Positions 44,320 to 55,322 of a stretch of DNA of 64,000 nt are shown here, piece after piece. Source of the DNA: Paralithodes platypus (lineage: Eukaryota > Arthropoda > Malacostraca > Decapoda > Lithodidae); assembly GCA_032716605.1 (NCBI GenBank), contig CM064552.1, positions 9,196,041-9,260,040 of the forward strand, written 5' to 3'. The position numbers and the translations under genes were made by a program. The notes under the pieces are model-generated. The model searched no databases, was not told where the DNA came from, and saw only the letters and a list, made by a program, of their open reading frames with translations. Each line of letters begins with the position of its first letter. Position 1 is the stretch's first letter.

Positions 44320-44964
44320 CAATTGACCACTTGCGAGTTTCACTCTATAAGGAAGTTGGAGCTGTAGACATCGATAACAAGCAGAATTACCAGCTAAATT
44401 ACGGTCGTAGTACATTAACACTTATGTTGCGGGCTTATTTGCGCTATTTAGCGCATATTCAGGCACTTCTTAATTATTAATCAAGTATCTGCATGAAATT
44501 AACTGTATTCTGCCGAAAACTAGGCAAACATAGCTTCAAAATTACACCAGAACGAGCTTCGTAGGTGGCAGGGTTCACCCGCAGCGTTGCCATAGACATT
44601 CGGGAAAACTCGCTAATTATTAGCTCTCGCTTGCTCGGCAACACTGTCGAGACAGCCACGCTAGACCAGAGACTTAGTCATTGAGCGGCTGGCTGCTCTG
44701 AGGGTCGGACGGAGGTCCCTCACGCTCCCGCCCACTGAGACTCGATTTCTACGGCTTTTAAAGGCTTTTAAAGCCTGGAAATTGCTGTAAATTGCCATGG
44801 CGTTCCGGAACGTCACCTGCAGGGAAAGGGTTAATATATACATAAAATGCAATTGATTATACTTTCTATCTATCACAAGCCTGCATTATTATTGCCTTTC
44901 TGTTATATATCGATCTCTATGGCTCCAACTTCCTTATAGTCTGAAACTCGCAAGTGGTCAATTG
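44320..44964. mobile_element. Element K with ~60-bp terminal inverted repeats
   Basis: Left CAATTGACCACTTGCGAGTT continuing with AAGGAAGTTGGAGCTGTAGA. The right end is its inverse with a few changes. 645 bp, no transposase. The unit appears once here. Confidence 0.7.
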
Positions 44965-45034
44965 AAAGAGGGACAAAGCCAAATACAAGTTACGTCAGAG
45001 TTAAAATGTGTAGACATACGAACTTCAAAGTAGC

Positions 45035-45405
45035 TTAATGGGGGATGGTTCACTTTTTGAGCGATTTTTGCATGTATTCATTATTTTTCTAGTTTCCTCC
45101 CTAGACCTTCATCAAATTTAAAAAAAAACATCCATTAGATCCCCCTTCTAGATTAATTTGTACATTTTTCGGTAGAAAAATGTCCCGGCCGAATGCCGGT
45201 TCTTCCAACATTACAGGCTCACTATCGTTCGCCAGGGAAAAAATCGACACCTAAATAGCACGAAAAGCCTAAATATTGACGAAGAAATGGGGCGAAATGT
45301 GTTAAAATCTCGAAACTAATGGGCCGAACGTCTTAAAATCTCGAAACTAATGGTGCTAAACACGAGGGAAAAAAGGGACCAGAAAAACGGCCCATGTCCC
45401 CTTAA
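45035..45405 (+). mobile_element. MITE family A2
   Basis: TTAATGGGGGATGGTTCAC to ATGTCCCCTTAA; closest relative 14617-14995. Confidence 0.93.
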
Positions 45406-45469
45406 GTCATAGGATAAAGGTAAGATAGTTTGGGGGATAGAGATTACTTAAATTTACGGTACACCCCTA

Positions 45470-45669
45470 TTAACTCATTCAGTACCAGTTCTGTCCTTAA
45501 TATTCTGGCAACTATTAGGCGATTTTATTCAGCTTAAAAAGAGCCTGCAGCAATTGATAGGTTTCCATTAACCCTTTTTACTACCACAGATCCTTCTTAA
45601 GCTGCACAAAATCGTCTAAATATTGCTAGAATAAAATACAAAAGACGTCGCCGGTACAGACGAGGTTAA
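45470..45669. mobile_element. MITE family C1
   Basis: TTAACTCATTCAGTACCAG to GGTACAGACGAGGTTAA. Confidence 0.9.
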
Positions 45670-45689
45670 CCATACACACATTTGGCTCT

Positions 45690-45903
45690 TTAACCCCTTC
45701 TATACCGATGACGTCGTTTTGTTTTTATTTCAGCTGCATATAGACGATTTCATGACACATAGGAAGGATCTGTGGTAGCTAAAAGGGTTGATTGAGATAG
45801 TCCAAACCTTATAATTGCTAGAGATCCTTGCCAGACTGCACAAAATCGTCTTATTATAGCTACCACAGAATTAAAAAGACGTCGTCGGTACAGAAGGGGT
45901 TAA
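45690..45903. mobile_element. MITE family C1
   Basis: TTAACCCCTTCTATACCGATG to TCGGTACAGAAGGGGTTAA; well-paired arms. Confidence 0.93.
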
Positions 45904-46033
45904 ACCTGTGAAGCCAAGTTCGGGAATAACTGGGATATAATGATGCATTATATTATCTCGTTTGTATACGATATAGATTCACATAGGTGTATAATTATTA
46001 CTGATCACGACTGTACAAGAAGCTGATGCACTA
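45904..46033. other. Low-copy spacer
   Basis: Nothing recognised. Confidence 0.4.
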
Positions 46034-46258
46034 ATATAGTCTATTTGCTGTAAGTAGGCGAACGATCATGACCTCTATCCTCTGTAACTCAAGCAGAACT
46101 AGAGTAATCGAGCTAATATTACTACCATTTAGGAAGGGTCAGTCGGAGAATAGGTGTGGAAATATACAGCCAATTTGCTCTAGTAGTTTTTGAGTTACAG
46201 AGGATAGAGGTCATGATTTCTCGCCTACTTACAGCGAATAAACTATATCAAATACATT
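46034..46258. mobile_element. Element F, palindromic copy
   Basis: Arms begin ATAGTCTATTTGCTGTAAGT and end in the inverse (ACTTACAGCGAATAAACTAT), about 75 bp each. The interior AATTTGCTCTAGTAGTTTTT corresponds to the fragments at 8745, 31196 and 33509. Confidence 0.78.
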
Positions 46259-46444
46259 TGAGATAGTGAACAGCGAGTGAGGGAAAACATGAACTTGGGC
46301 TTGTGATAAACTCGTAGGGCACCGGGAGATTATAATTTATATTACACGCCCAGCGCGTGTGCATACAATAGGTGCTTTGAGTTTATAATGAAGGGGAAAC
46401 GCGAAATATGCAATTACCGACCCATGAAGGAGGTGAAATGGCGC

Positions 46445-46813
46445 TTAAAGGGAGACAGTTGGTTTTTCGAGTCCTCCTACTCCCTCGTGTTAAGCCCCAT
46501 TTGTTTTGAAATTATAAGACATTTGACCCATTAGTTTGGCGATTTTAACACCTTTCGCCCCATTTCGTTGTCAATTTTAAGACCTTTCGTGCCATTTAGG
46601 TGTTGATTATTTCCTGGCGAGTGATAGCGAGCCTGCAATTTTAAGAGAAACAGGCGTTGCCGGTACAATTTTCTACCGAAAAATGTACACATTTATTTTG
46701 AAGAGGGGTCTAGGGGGTGTTTTTCTAAGCTTGATGCAGGTCTAGCGAAAACACTAAGAAATAAAGGAATCATGAATTAATAGAAAAAAATAAAAAAATC
46801 CGTCTCCCCTTAA
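46445..46813 (-). mobile_element. MITE family A2
   Basis: TTAAAGGGAGACAGTTGG to CCGTCTCCCCTTAA; hairpin decayed (AGGCGTTGCCGG). Confidence 0.9.
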
Positions 46814-46942
46814 AAGTTATATTACGCATGAATGTGGCCTCCCGAAGATGAACGTTGGCCAATGATGATGATGCTTAGTTTTCTCTCAATTCGCATAATT
46901 GATAGTGACAATGTTTTTGTGTCTTTTTATAATTATAGGTGA

Positions 46943-47156
46943 TTAACCCCTTCTGTACCGGATACGTCTTTTTAAATAATTCCTGACTACTATTAGACGA
47001 TGTTTGTGCAGTTTAAAAAGGGCCTGAAGCAATTAACAGGTTCGAAGTATCTCTCTTAACCCTTTTTACTATCACAGATCCCTTTTAAACCATAAAATCG
47101 TCTAAACACAGCTAGAATAATATCGAAAAGACATTGCCGGTAAAGAAGGGGGTTAA
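46943..47156. mobile_element. MITE family C1
   Basis: TTAACCCCTTCTGTACCGG to GGTAAAGAAGGGGGTTAA. Confidence 0.93.
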
Positions 47157-47850
47157 GGGCTGATGCACTATAATTTAAGGACACAACTAGTACCACAGTT
47201 AAAATCAGCACCAGCCAATAGTGTATGTTGTGTATGTGCAAACATTATTTATATTTGTAGTTGTATTCACTCTGCAGAACAAGCCTTAACACTCTGGGGA
47301 ACCATGTAGCTGAAGGGGTGTGTATTTGTGAGCGTAAATGTCTGTTTAAAAGTATGTGTGAGCGTATAATGTGCATTGTACTAGGCCTACATTAAGTTTG
47401 TCAGTGTAATAAGCCTGATAGTTAGTAATGTTTTAGTTTATGCTAAAATATACGTTTTCTTTTGAAGCGCATATATCATAGAAAATTATTCAATGGGTAA
47501 CTAACATTATTTTATGAACAAATAATGCCTTTTTAATATCTAAAGTTAAATTAATTTGCTTTTCGAAACAGCAAAAAATGGTCGATAGGTACACTTTTAC
47601 TGACCTGTCGCTACTAAATATTTATGTTCCCTTTAAGATTGGAAATTCTGGAATCGATTTTACCTATTTGTTTTGCTTGTCTTTATGATTTAGTTCTGAT
47701 GTATGAGGACTGTCTGATAGGTATAAAAAAAAACATTAGTCAACAATTATAATACACGTCCCCCACTAGTAGGGCTAGGACTAGTAGGGAGGGGGGGCTA
47801 TGCAGATCAGGGATAATGTGCTGTTAAAGTATATATACAATAGGAACATT
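47157..47850. other. Low-copy AT-rich DNA
   Basis: No coding region recognised. CGCTACTAAATATTTATG at about 47610 resembles the SINE-associated text at 7155. Confidence 0.4.
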
Positions 47851-48020
47851 AACAAAGGAGTACAAAGGAGTACAAAGGAGTACAAAGGAAATCAAGCAAC
47901 AACAGGTCTAGTGACCCTTCTAGGTTGCTTGTCCTCCAAAACACTGAGGATCAAGTGTCCAAACAGTGGTTTAGAGTGGGTAAGGGAACATTGGAAAGGG
48001 AACTACTGCCCTGCCACTAA
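47851..48020 (+). repeat. Dispersed repeat L, copy 1
   Basis: GTACAAAGGA occurs three times in tandem, then AATCAAGCAACAACAGG, GTTGCTTGTCCTCC and CAAGTGTCCAAACAGTGG. Matches 63787-63925. Confidence 0.85.
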
Positions 48021-48131
48021 CGTGGCAGGACTAGGAAGTTAGTAGGGGACATATGGGTTAGTAACTGAGGGGAGGATAAAGTTATTCATTTACAAACGCA
48101 GTCAGTCGCGGGTTTGATGCGAGATATTTGT

Positions 48132-48178
48132 CTAACCTAACCAAGCAACCTAACGTAACCTAACGTAACCTAACCTAG
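48132..48178 (-). repeat. Degenerate (TTAGG)-like interstitial tract
   Basis: CTAACCTAACC and ACCTAACGTAACCTAACG, i.e. TTAGG-type units on the minus strand with G insertions. TTAGG is the ancestral arthropod telomere repeat; a coincidental CTAAC-rich repeat is possible. Confidence 0.4.
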
Positions 48179-48844
48179 TGTCCTTAATGTTGGCTACCAC
48201 CCCATATCCCTGCTGTTAGCACGTTAAAATCATACTAAGCTCGGAGGTTCATGGTTAGCACGTAAGAATCGGACTAACCGCATGACCCCAACCTGCACAC
48301 ACTGACCTCATGGCTCGACTACCCCACACAACCGTGGTGCATTGTGGGGAACCAAGGATGTTTTCTTATTGGCTACTCGGTATCATGTGGTGCACATCGC
48401 GATGTTTATTGGTTGCTTAAAATTAAACTTATGAAAGAGAATGGCTGTAGTGTACATAATGTCTCCTTCATGCATATAAAAAAACAAATACAAATACGAG
48501 GATGTCGGACCGACATTTATAAAAGTTAGCCAATATAATTTAATTTTCTTTTAAAAGTATTAAAAGAAAACGTGCAGTTGATAGCTAACTATTTTCATTT
48601 TCTGTTCTGTCATTTTCGCAGTAGAAATCGCATTATAGCTTATCACAATATTCCTTAATTGTTGGAGCTTGTACTAAAAGGTAAATATAGAAAACAAAAG
48701 AACAAACATAATTTCCATTATTTCAAAATAGCTTATAAATGCTCAATTGCATATAAACATTATTGAATATGTTTTGTGAAAATAATATATCTCCCCAGGT
48801 GTTATACAAAGGATAACAAGTGAGCACTAAGTAAGCTACGGTAA
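48179..48844. other. Low-copy DNA, nothing recognised
   Basis: Contains a direct repeat GTTAGCACGT (48217, 48254). No gene seen. Confidence 0.4.
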
Positions 48845-48910
48845 CGGTACAGGGTATAGCCTAATAATATAATATAATATAATATAATATAATATATATA
48901 TATATATATT
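48845..48910. repeat. (AATAT)n plus (TA)n
   Basis: About eight AATAT units. Confidence 0.95.
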
Positions 48911-48914
48911 AATT

Positions 48915-49515
48915 TTAACACTTTGAAGATCATAACGTATTTTGACAGTTTATTCTGGCTATCATTAGATGATCTTAACCCCTTGAGTACCAGCGACGCA
49001 CGTTATGCGTCGCCTATATATGTAACGCTAAACTCCAGCGACGTAATAGTTGCGTATGCCTTAATTACTCATTTCCTATGGCACCTAGAGGGTTCAAATT
49101 TGTATGGGAACTACTTTTAGGATCCCACGGAACAATGCCATAGAAAATCCAGCCGCGTGCTTGATTTTCCAGTATATTGCCTACCCATCACCCCATGTTA
49201 ATTGTGACTTTCCGCTGCCCCCCAGGACCCCTAAATGACCTAGGTGAGCGTTTTTTTGTTGTTTTTCTTAATTCCTAACTCATCCTATGTGTTTTCAAGA
49301 AAAACAAAATGATAAGTGGCTGGTGCTGGAGTGTACATTTATATTAAATTGCTTGGGGTCCACCGGGTTAAGCAGTTTATCAAGGACCTCTGGGAATTAT
49401 GAGGGTAAAGATTATTTCAAGCCTCTGACTTCCTTATACCATTTATAATCTTAATAAAATTGTCTAATAATAGTTAAAAACAGAAACACATATGCGTAAT
49501 CTTATCTTATAAGGG
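48915..49515. mobile_element. MITE family C3 split by nested element I
   Basis: TTAACACTTTGAAGATCATAACG and TCATTAGATGATC, insert, then GCAGTTTATCAAGGACCTC to TCTTATAAGGGCTAAG. Confidence 0.82.
48975..49371. mobile_element. MITE family I nested in C3
   Basis: 397 bp from TTAACCCCTTGAGTACCAGC to GGGTCCACCGGGTTAA. Core AAATTTGTATGGGAACTAC and GGATCCCACGG match 37613-38053 inverted. One end has been converted to a C-like terminus. Confidence 0.8.
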
Positions 49516-49517
49516 CT

Positions 49518-49640
49518 AAGGTTCCTTTCCGTATTGGTTGCGCTTATGGCTCGCAGCCAAATAGATTGGGTTCCATTCCCACCACGGCGGTGGGAAGTCT
49601 GCCATCTCCGATTGCCTTGTTTGCATTATGTAAGGCATGA
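49518..49640 (+). ncRNA. tRNA-like SINE fragment (degenerate)
   Basis: TTGGTTGCGCTTATGGCTCG (box-A-like), then GGGTTCCATTCCC (box-B-like) and CACCACGGCGGTGGG. Both boxes are diverged. Confidence 0.35.
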
Positions 49641-49783
49641 CCAGTTTGGAGGATGTGTACAATTTCGCTTAAGTATTAATTTTGTACATTGTTTTCTCTT
49701 ATCAATTGAATTTATTTTTGTTTTCTTCTTTGCAGGTAAGGAGATAGAAATGCTCACGCTAAGCATTTTCTTGGTTAAATTCA

Positions 49784-49923
49784 ATGTTTCATAAATATTG
49801 TCCAATTAATGTGCCAGCCGGGACATTACTTGAACTACTTGCCAATGAAAATGCTTGTCGTGAGATCGTTTATGTAAATCACGGATCTGCGTACACAACG
49901 AAGGATCTGCGCACCTGGATGGC
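49784..49923 (+). CDS. Candidate short exon, unassigned
   Basis: ATG followed by 46 open codons: MFHKYCPINVPAGTLLELL, then ANENACREIVYVNHGSAYTT, ending DLRTWM(A) at a consensus donor GTGAGT; read through, it stops at TGA two bases later. A pyrimidine-rich acceptor-like TTCTTCTTTGCAG lies 50 bp upstream. Amino-acid composition looks like real protein, but I recognise no family. It may be a retrotransposed or TE-derived piece. Confidence 0.3.
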
Positions 49924-50090
49924 GTGAGTGTTATCCCTTCCCCAAAATTTATCTCACTCTATCACTCTTCTTTCACACTTCATTTATTATTGTTCTGTCT
50001 CTTTCCCCTCTGCTAGGATGTTTGGGCCGCTAGGATGTATTTAACTACATAATATCTTAAAGCAATGGGCTAAATCCTTTCTCTTTGCAG

Positions 50091-50220
50091 ATAATTTGGT
50101 GTTAGAATTCACTGATTTGGTTTCAAAGATGTCCCAGCAATTGAAAGATACCATTTTGCCTGGAAGTTGGAGAAGTGAACGGGATGTTGGGGTGTTCTCT
50201 GGTATTCTCCACTACTAAAT
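50091..50220 (+). CDS. Candidate second exon, unassigned
   Basis: Follows CCTTTCTCTTTGCAG. In the frame starting at 50093 it reads NLVLEFTDLVSKMSQQLKD, then TILPGSWRSERDVGVFSG and ILHY, stop (50217-50219). The phase does not match a direct join to 49784-49923, so an intervening exon or a different partner would be needed. Confidence 0.25.
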
Positions 50221-50794
50221 GTTTATCTAGTAAGTAATATCCTTGGGCCAAGTTTTCAAAATTGTTTTAATTTTAGTAACTACACACAACGTAATTCTAA
50301 AACCAATATATTTTTTTTTCTGGCTTGTTAATTGACGGAATTCTTTTGATTATTCACGAAAAAAAAATATCTATTGAAGGGATATATAAATCATATTTTT
50401 GTAAACAAGGTAGAATTATATATCATACTTGAATTTGCTTTTGTAACGGCTAGCCCGAAAAGCTTGAATTAAAAGATGACACCTTGATTTAGATGGTTAC
50501 ATTATCTGTATGAGGATATAAAACCCAAGCCCCTCGAGACGCTGGTGTCACTTTATAAATATGTAGATGATTTAATTAAGAGTAGATGTTAATACTCGTC
50601 TTTGAAATGACTTCTAGGACTACCTAAAATAACTCTTGCACTCCAACAGATCCATCCTAAGCTTGATCATATTGTCTAATGAAAGCCAGAATAAGGGCAC
50701 GAAGCCGTTATGACACTGGGAGTTAGAGGATGTGGGATTGTTGATTAAACCTGATAAAATAAGTCGGCAAACATGATTTATAAATTCACACCCA
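50221..50794. other. Low-copy AT-rich DNA
   Basis: 50620-50720 resembles a worn C3 right arm (CTTGATCATATTGTCTAATG). Otherwise nothing recognised. Confidence 0.35.
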
Positions 50795-50936
<142 letters not shown>

Positions 50937-51099
50937 AATCTAGCTGTGTAACTGTATTGCCATTTAATAGGATTAATTCATTATTTGCATGTATGCCTTC
51001 CAAGATTGCTGTCTGGATAGGGTCATCGTGTATTGTATCTTTATAAGAACTGCAATGTATATAGTACTCCATTTAGTGTGGCTTGAATCACTAAGGTAA

Positions 51100-51320
51100 C
51101 AGTGTAAGCATGTGTATATGTGTTGGATGTGTGAGATGCGTGTGTCTATGAATGTGTTTGTGTGTGTAAGGTGAATGTGGCTGTGTGTGAGTGTGTAGGG
51201 TGAATGTGCAACGCGTGTCTGTATGTATGTAGAGTGAATGAGCGTGTGTGTGTGCTTGTGTATGTGTGTGTAGGGTGAATGTGTAACGTGTGTCTGTATG
51301 TGTGTAGGGTTAGTGTGTGT
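51100..51320 (+). repeat. Degenerate GT-rich repeat
   Basis: Loose units containing GTGTAGGGTGAATGTG and GTGTCTGTATGT, about 90 bp apart. Confidence 0.8.
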
Positions 51321-51339
51321 TGTGTAGCAATGGCATAAC

Positions 51340-51675
51340 TTAAGGGGAGAGGGGTTGTTTATCTAGATCCCCTTCTCCCTCATGTTGAGCCCCATTAGTT
51401 TTCAGATTTTAAGATGTTTGTCCCATTAGTTTGTCGATTTTAAGACCTTCCGCCCCATTTCTTGTCAATATTAAGACCTTTCGTGCTATTTACAACGATT
51501 TTTCTCCTGGCGAACGATAGTGAGCCTGTAATTTCTACCAACAAATTTACAAATTTATCTAGAAGGAGGATCTGATGGATGATATTTTTAAGTTTGATGG
51601 AGGTCTAGGGAGGAAACTAGAAAAATAATTCATATATGAACAAAATCGACCAAAAAGTGACTCATCCCTCCTTAA
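51340..51675 (-). mobile_element. MITE family A2 without hairpin
   Basis: TTAAGGGGAGAGGGG to CATCCCTCCTTAA. The GC hairpin is deleted between GCCTGTAATT and TCTACCAACAAATT. Confidence 0.9.
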
Positions 51676-51761
51676 GATGGTCTTCAGCTTAACATAATCA
51701 ACTGGCATTAGCTGCAAGAAATGTCAAGAAAACTATCTGACCAGAGGAATATCGTCTAGTG

Positions 51762-51970
51762 TTAACCCTTTGAGTACCAAATGGTGTATTGTATTCTAGC
51801 TATATTTAGAAGATATTATGCAGCTTGGGAAGAATCTGTGGTAGTTAAAAGGGTTGCTTGCGATAGTGTTAAGCCTTATTATTGTTTGAGGTCCTTCCTA
51901 AGCTAAATAATATCGTCTAATAGTTGCCAGAATATGATGAAAAGGACGTCCCTGGTACTGAATGGGTTAA
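51762..51970. mobile_element. MITE family C1
   Basis: TTAACCCTTTGAGTACC to GGTACTGAATGGGTTAA. Confidence 0.92.
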
Positions 51971-52083
51971 TGAGCACAAATAACTACAGCAATTATGAAG
52001 GAAATGCTAAGAGTGTTTATAATCATCTATCTGATATAAACATTATTCCCAAGCTGAATAAATTTGTCTTGTGGTAGATAGCG

Positions 52084-52419
52084 TTAAGGGGAGATTTCCA
52101 CTTGAGGGATTTTTTTCTTGACCCCTTTATCTCTCATGTTTAGCCCCATTGCTTTTGATATTTTAAGACGTTCGCCCTAGTAGTTTTGAAATTTTAAGAC
52201 ATTTTGCCCCATTTATGTCAATTTTAAGACCTTTCGTGCCATTAAGGTGTCGATTTTTTCCTGGCGAGCGATAGCGAGCCTGTAATTTAAGAGCAATCGG
52301 CCTCCGGCCGGGACATTTTTCTACCGAAAAATGTACAAATTTATCTTGAAAGGGGGTCTAGGGGGGGTAATTTTAAGCTTGATGAAAACGTAGGGAACAA
52401 ACTAAATACCTCCCCTTAA
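52084..52419 (-). mobile_element. MITE family A
   Basis: TTAAGGGGAGATTTCC to TACCTCCCCTTAA; hairpin CGGCCTCCGGCCG, subfamily of 26853. Confidence 0.95.
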
Positions 52420-52451
52420 TTGAGAATGCGACGTAGAAGTTGCTGTTGACA

Positions 52452-52769
52452 CTTGAGGTGAGATTATTATTTTTTTTTTTTTGGACTTCCCTTCTCCCTC
52501 ATGCTTAGTCCCATTAGTTTTGAGACGTTCGCTCCATTAGTTTGACGATAATAAGACCTGTTGTGCCATTAAGTTGTCGATTTTTTCCCGGCCAGCGATA
52601 GCCAGCCTGTAAAGCAAGAGAGACGGGAAATTTTACTACCTAAAAATGTACAAATATATCTCGATAAGGGGTCTTGGGGGTATTTCTAAATCTTGTTGGA
52701 GGTCTTGTGAGGAAACTTAAGAAAATAATAAATACAAATAATAATAAATAAATCCATACAAATTGTTAA
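52452..52769 (-). mobile_element. MITE family A2
   Basis: TTGAGGTGAGATTATT, CGGCCAGCGATAGCCAGCC, GGAGGTCTTGTGAGGAAAC. The hairpin region is lost. Confidence 0.85.
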
Positions 52770-52997
52770 GGGGGGGGGGGGTCACCAGCTTTTTTGTTTA
52801 TCTCTTTCTCCTTTTTTCTCTTTCCCTGGCTTGTATCCATTCGGCCCCATTCAGCCAACTGTTTTAAGACGTTTATCCCCATCCAGGTGTCGATTTCTTC
52901 CTGGAGAGCGATAGCGAGTAGGCTGAATGGAGCCGAATGGATACAAACCAAAGAGAGAGGGAGAGAAAGAGAAAAAAAAGCGAGGTGGGCTCCCTTA
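52766..52997 (+). mobile_element. MITE family B deletion derivative
   Basis: 232 bp: TTAAGG(G)n TCACCAGC to GAGGTGGGCTCCCTTAA. The left module runs straight into AGTAGGCTGAATGGAGCC; the centre and right module are gone. Confidence 0.92.
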
Positions 52998-53429
52998 AAG
53001 GTTAATATTACGATATAGCTTCTGTTGGGCAATGGTAGTGACGGTGATGCTGGTATTATATGATGATACAGGAGATGAAGACATACTGTAGACGAGCCTG
53101 GGTGACTAAGTCCTTGATTTACATAGACTTACATAGATACACTGGCCACACAGACCTTACGATCCAAACGAGGTGGTCAGGACTTAATTCTAGTAGAGAT
53201 GGCATATCCGATAGAAAAGGAAAGTTGAAGGAATGGATAGAACATATTAGAAAAGAGGGAGAGAGAGAGAGAGAGATTGTAGTGTGTGTGTGTGTGTGAG
53301 GGAAAGAGAGTATAAATTGATGGATACAAGAAGTGAGAGGCATAGGAAGACGAATGGTCAAATATGCACAGTATTATGAACTGAATACAGAAGAGGAAAG
53401 CACGAATTAAGTGAGGGTATAGAGGAACT
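52998..53429. other. Low-copy DNA with (AG)n and (TG)n
   Basis: AG run at about 53256-53275 and TG run at 53282-53298. No gene recognised. Confidence 0.45.
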
Positions 53430-53709
53430 TTTTGTTATCGAACATTTTTAAAATTTAAATAGAAGGGGGATCTCGGGGATGGTTTTTAAGCTTGATGGAA
53501 GTTTAGGGAGGAAGCTGAAAAATAATAAATACATTAATAGATCTACTAATATATAAATTAATAGATCTACTAATAAATAAATTAATAGATCTACTAATAT
53601 ATAAATTAATAGATCTACTAATATATAAATTAATAGATCTACTAATATATAAATTAATAGATCTACTAATATATAAATTAATAGATCTACTAATATATAA
53701 ACCCTCCTT
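53430..53709 (-). mobile_element. MITE family A2 fragment ending in an array
   Basis: AAGGGGGATCTCGGGGATGG, AAGCTTGATGGAAGTTTAGG, GAGGAAGCTG, then the AT-rich A2 end region expanded at 53533-53700. Confidence 0.7.
53533..53700. repeat. 24-bp minisatellite in the A2 end region, 7 units
   Basis: Units of ATTAATAGATCTACTAATAT plus ATAA. The corresponding A2 end at 16580-16600 has TCTATTAATTAATTTATTCA once. Confidence 0.9.
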
Positions 53710-53925
53710 CCGTAATGCTCTGAAGGTTATGCCACATTTTGACAGTTTATTCTGGCTATCATAAAACGATTTTATACAATTTAGTAAGGATCTGTGGGAG
53801 TTACAAGGGTGATGACTGGCCCAATCAACCCTCTGACTTGCACTCACCCTTCCTACTCTGCATAAAATCATCTAATGATAGCCAGAATAAACTGTCAAAA
53901 TGCGTCATAATCCTCAAGGGGTTAA
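53710..53925. mobile_element. MITE family C3
   Basis: CCGTAATGCTCTGAAGG to CATAATCCTCAAGGGGTTAA; inner arms CGATTTTATACAATTTAG and GCATAAAATCATCTAATG. Confidence 0.82.
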
Positions 53926-54399
53926 GGCTCTATCTTCGTATGGACATCTAGTTGTTGTTGTTGTTGTTGTTGTTCCTCAAGCTGCCTGGCCGAACAGCCC
54001 CAAGGCCATAACCGAGCGCCCCCACAGAACCCTCACTGCCGACCACAATAAAGCCTGGGTGACCGAAGCCACTCCATGGCGGGTAGCTGAGGAAGGTGCG
54101 GAAATGCCCGGGAAACCAAAGCCCCACCCAGGGCCCTATGTCCCTCAGCAATTATGAAGAGAAAGTTGAGGGGCAAAGGAAAAATGTGACGCTTGGCTTC
54201 CAATCTTGGTAGATTGGGAAGTCAATCCACGGAAGAGACGCCGTCACTTGAGATCTAGAAAATATATGTGTACAAGGAACAGTCAGAGTAAGCTATAGGT
54301 ATGGCAGAGATCGCTCAGTTCTCACTCTGATAGACCAGCCTATCACCATGGACCAGCCCTAGTTAATCCAATTTGGTCGAGGAGGGTCTTTTTGGGATG
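53926..54399. other. Low-copy DNA with (GTT)n, GC-moderate
   Basis: (GTT)7 at 53953-53973. An open frame from there to 54157 (PQAAWPNSPKAITERPHR...) is not a family I recognise. Confidence 0.35.
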
Positions 54400-54672
54400 C
54401 CTGTTTCACTCCAATAGTTTGGACATTTTAAGACATTTTACCCCATTAGTTTGGCGATAATATGACGCTTCACCCCATTCAGGTACCGATATTTTTTCCT
54501 GGGCGAGTGATAACGAGCTTGCAACTTACAAGAAAGCGGCCTTCGGCCTTGATGCTTTTCGATCGAAAAATGTACAAATGTAGTTAAAAGGGGGTCTAGG
54601 CGAAATTTATTTTAGTTTGAAGGAAGTCTAGGATGGCATTTTTGTTAGCCTAGGGAACAAACTAAAATACGT
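54400..54672 (-). mobile_element. Degenerate MITE family A
   Basis: CCCCATTAGTTTGGCGATAA, GGGCGAGTGATAACGAGC, CGGCCTTCGGCC, GGGGGTCTAGG and GGGAACAAACTAAA retain the order; TTAA ends lost. Confidence 0.75.
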
Positions 54673-54844
54673 TGCTCGAAACGAAACTCTTCCATAATAC
54701 CGAAACCACATATCGTAATAACCCACCAAGAGGTCATACGGAGATAGTGTTAAGATTTTCTCGACCATTGAAAGTTCACGGAGATAGAAGGAGGCACCAT
54801 CTAGGTTTCCCCGAGAGGATATCCGGTGGAGTCGGATAGAGTCG

Positions 54845-55046
54845 TGGTGAGATGACTATTACGCATTCGTTTTCGGGTTGACTGGCCATTATCAGACGAT
54901 TTTATGTAGATAAGGAAGGGTATATGGAAGTCGGAGGGTTCATTGAGATAGTCTTTACCCTTACAATTCCCACAGATCCTTCGTAAGTGGCATAGAATCG
55001 TTTGATGATAGCCAAAATACACACAGGGTAATAATCTTTAAAGGGT
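54845..55046. mobile_element. MITE family C3, ends worn
   Basis: TATCAGACGATTTTATGTAG and GGCATAGAATCGTTTGATGA arms flank GGTTCATTGAGATAGTC. Confidence 0.75.
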
Positions 55047-55109
55047 AATTGCTGGTACAGAACGTTTATGCCTACTCGGTTGACTATGAGCGCCTGTTGT
55101 AATCTCTCT

Positions 55110-55300
55110 TTAACCACTTCGGCACGATGACGCATGTTTACCTTTGAGTCTGGCTACATTTAAACGATTTTCTACAGCTTTAGAAGGACCTATGTCACGC
55201 AGAGGGTTTATTGAGATTGTGTTTACCCCTTTGAGTCCCAGAGGTAGATTGTAAGCTAATGAAAACCAGAATATGATGTGTCATGGTGCTTAAGGGGTAC
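55110..55300. mobile_element. MITE family C2
   Basis: TTAACCACTTCGGCACGATG to GTCATGGTGCTTAAGGGGT. Confidence 0.8.
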
Positions 55301-55322
55301 AGAAAGTTTTTGTAATCTCTTT

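Noticed and set aside
53900..54157. 85-codon frame following (GTT)n
   Set aside because: The start lies in a C3 element and the rest matches no family I recognise; coding support is too weak.
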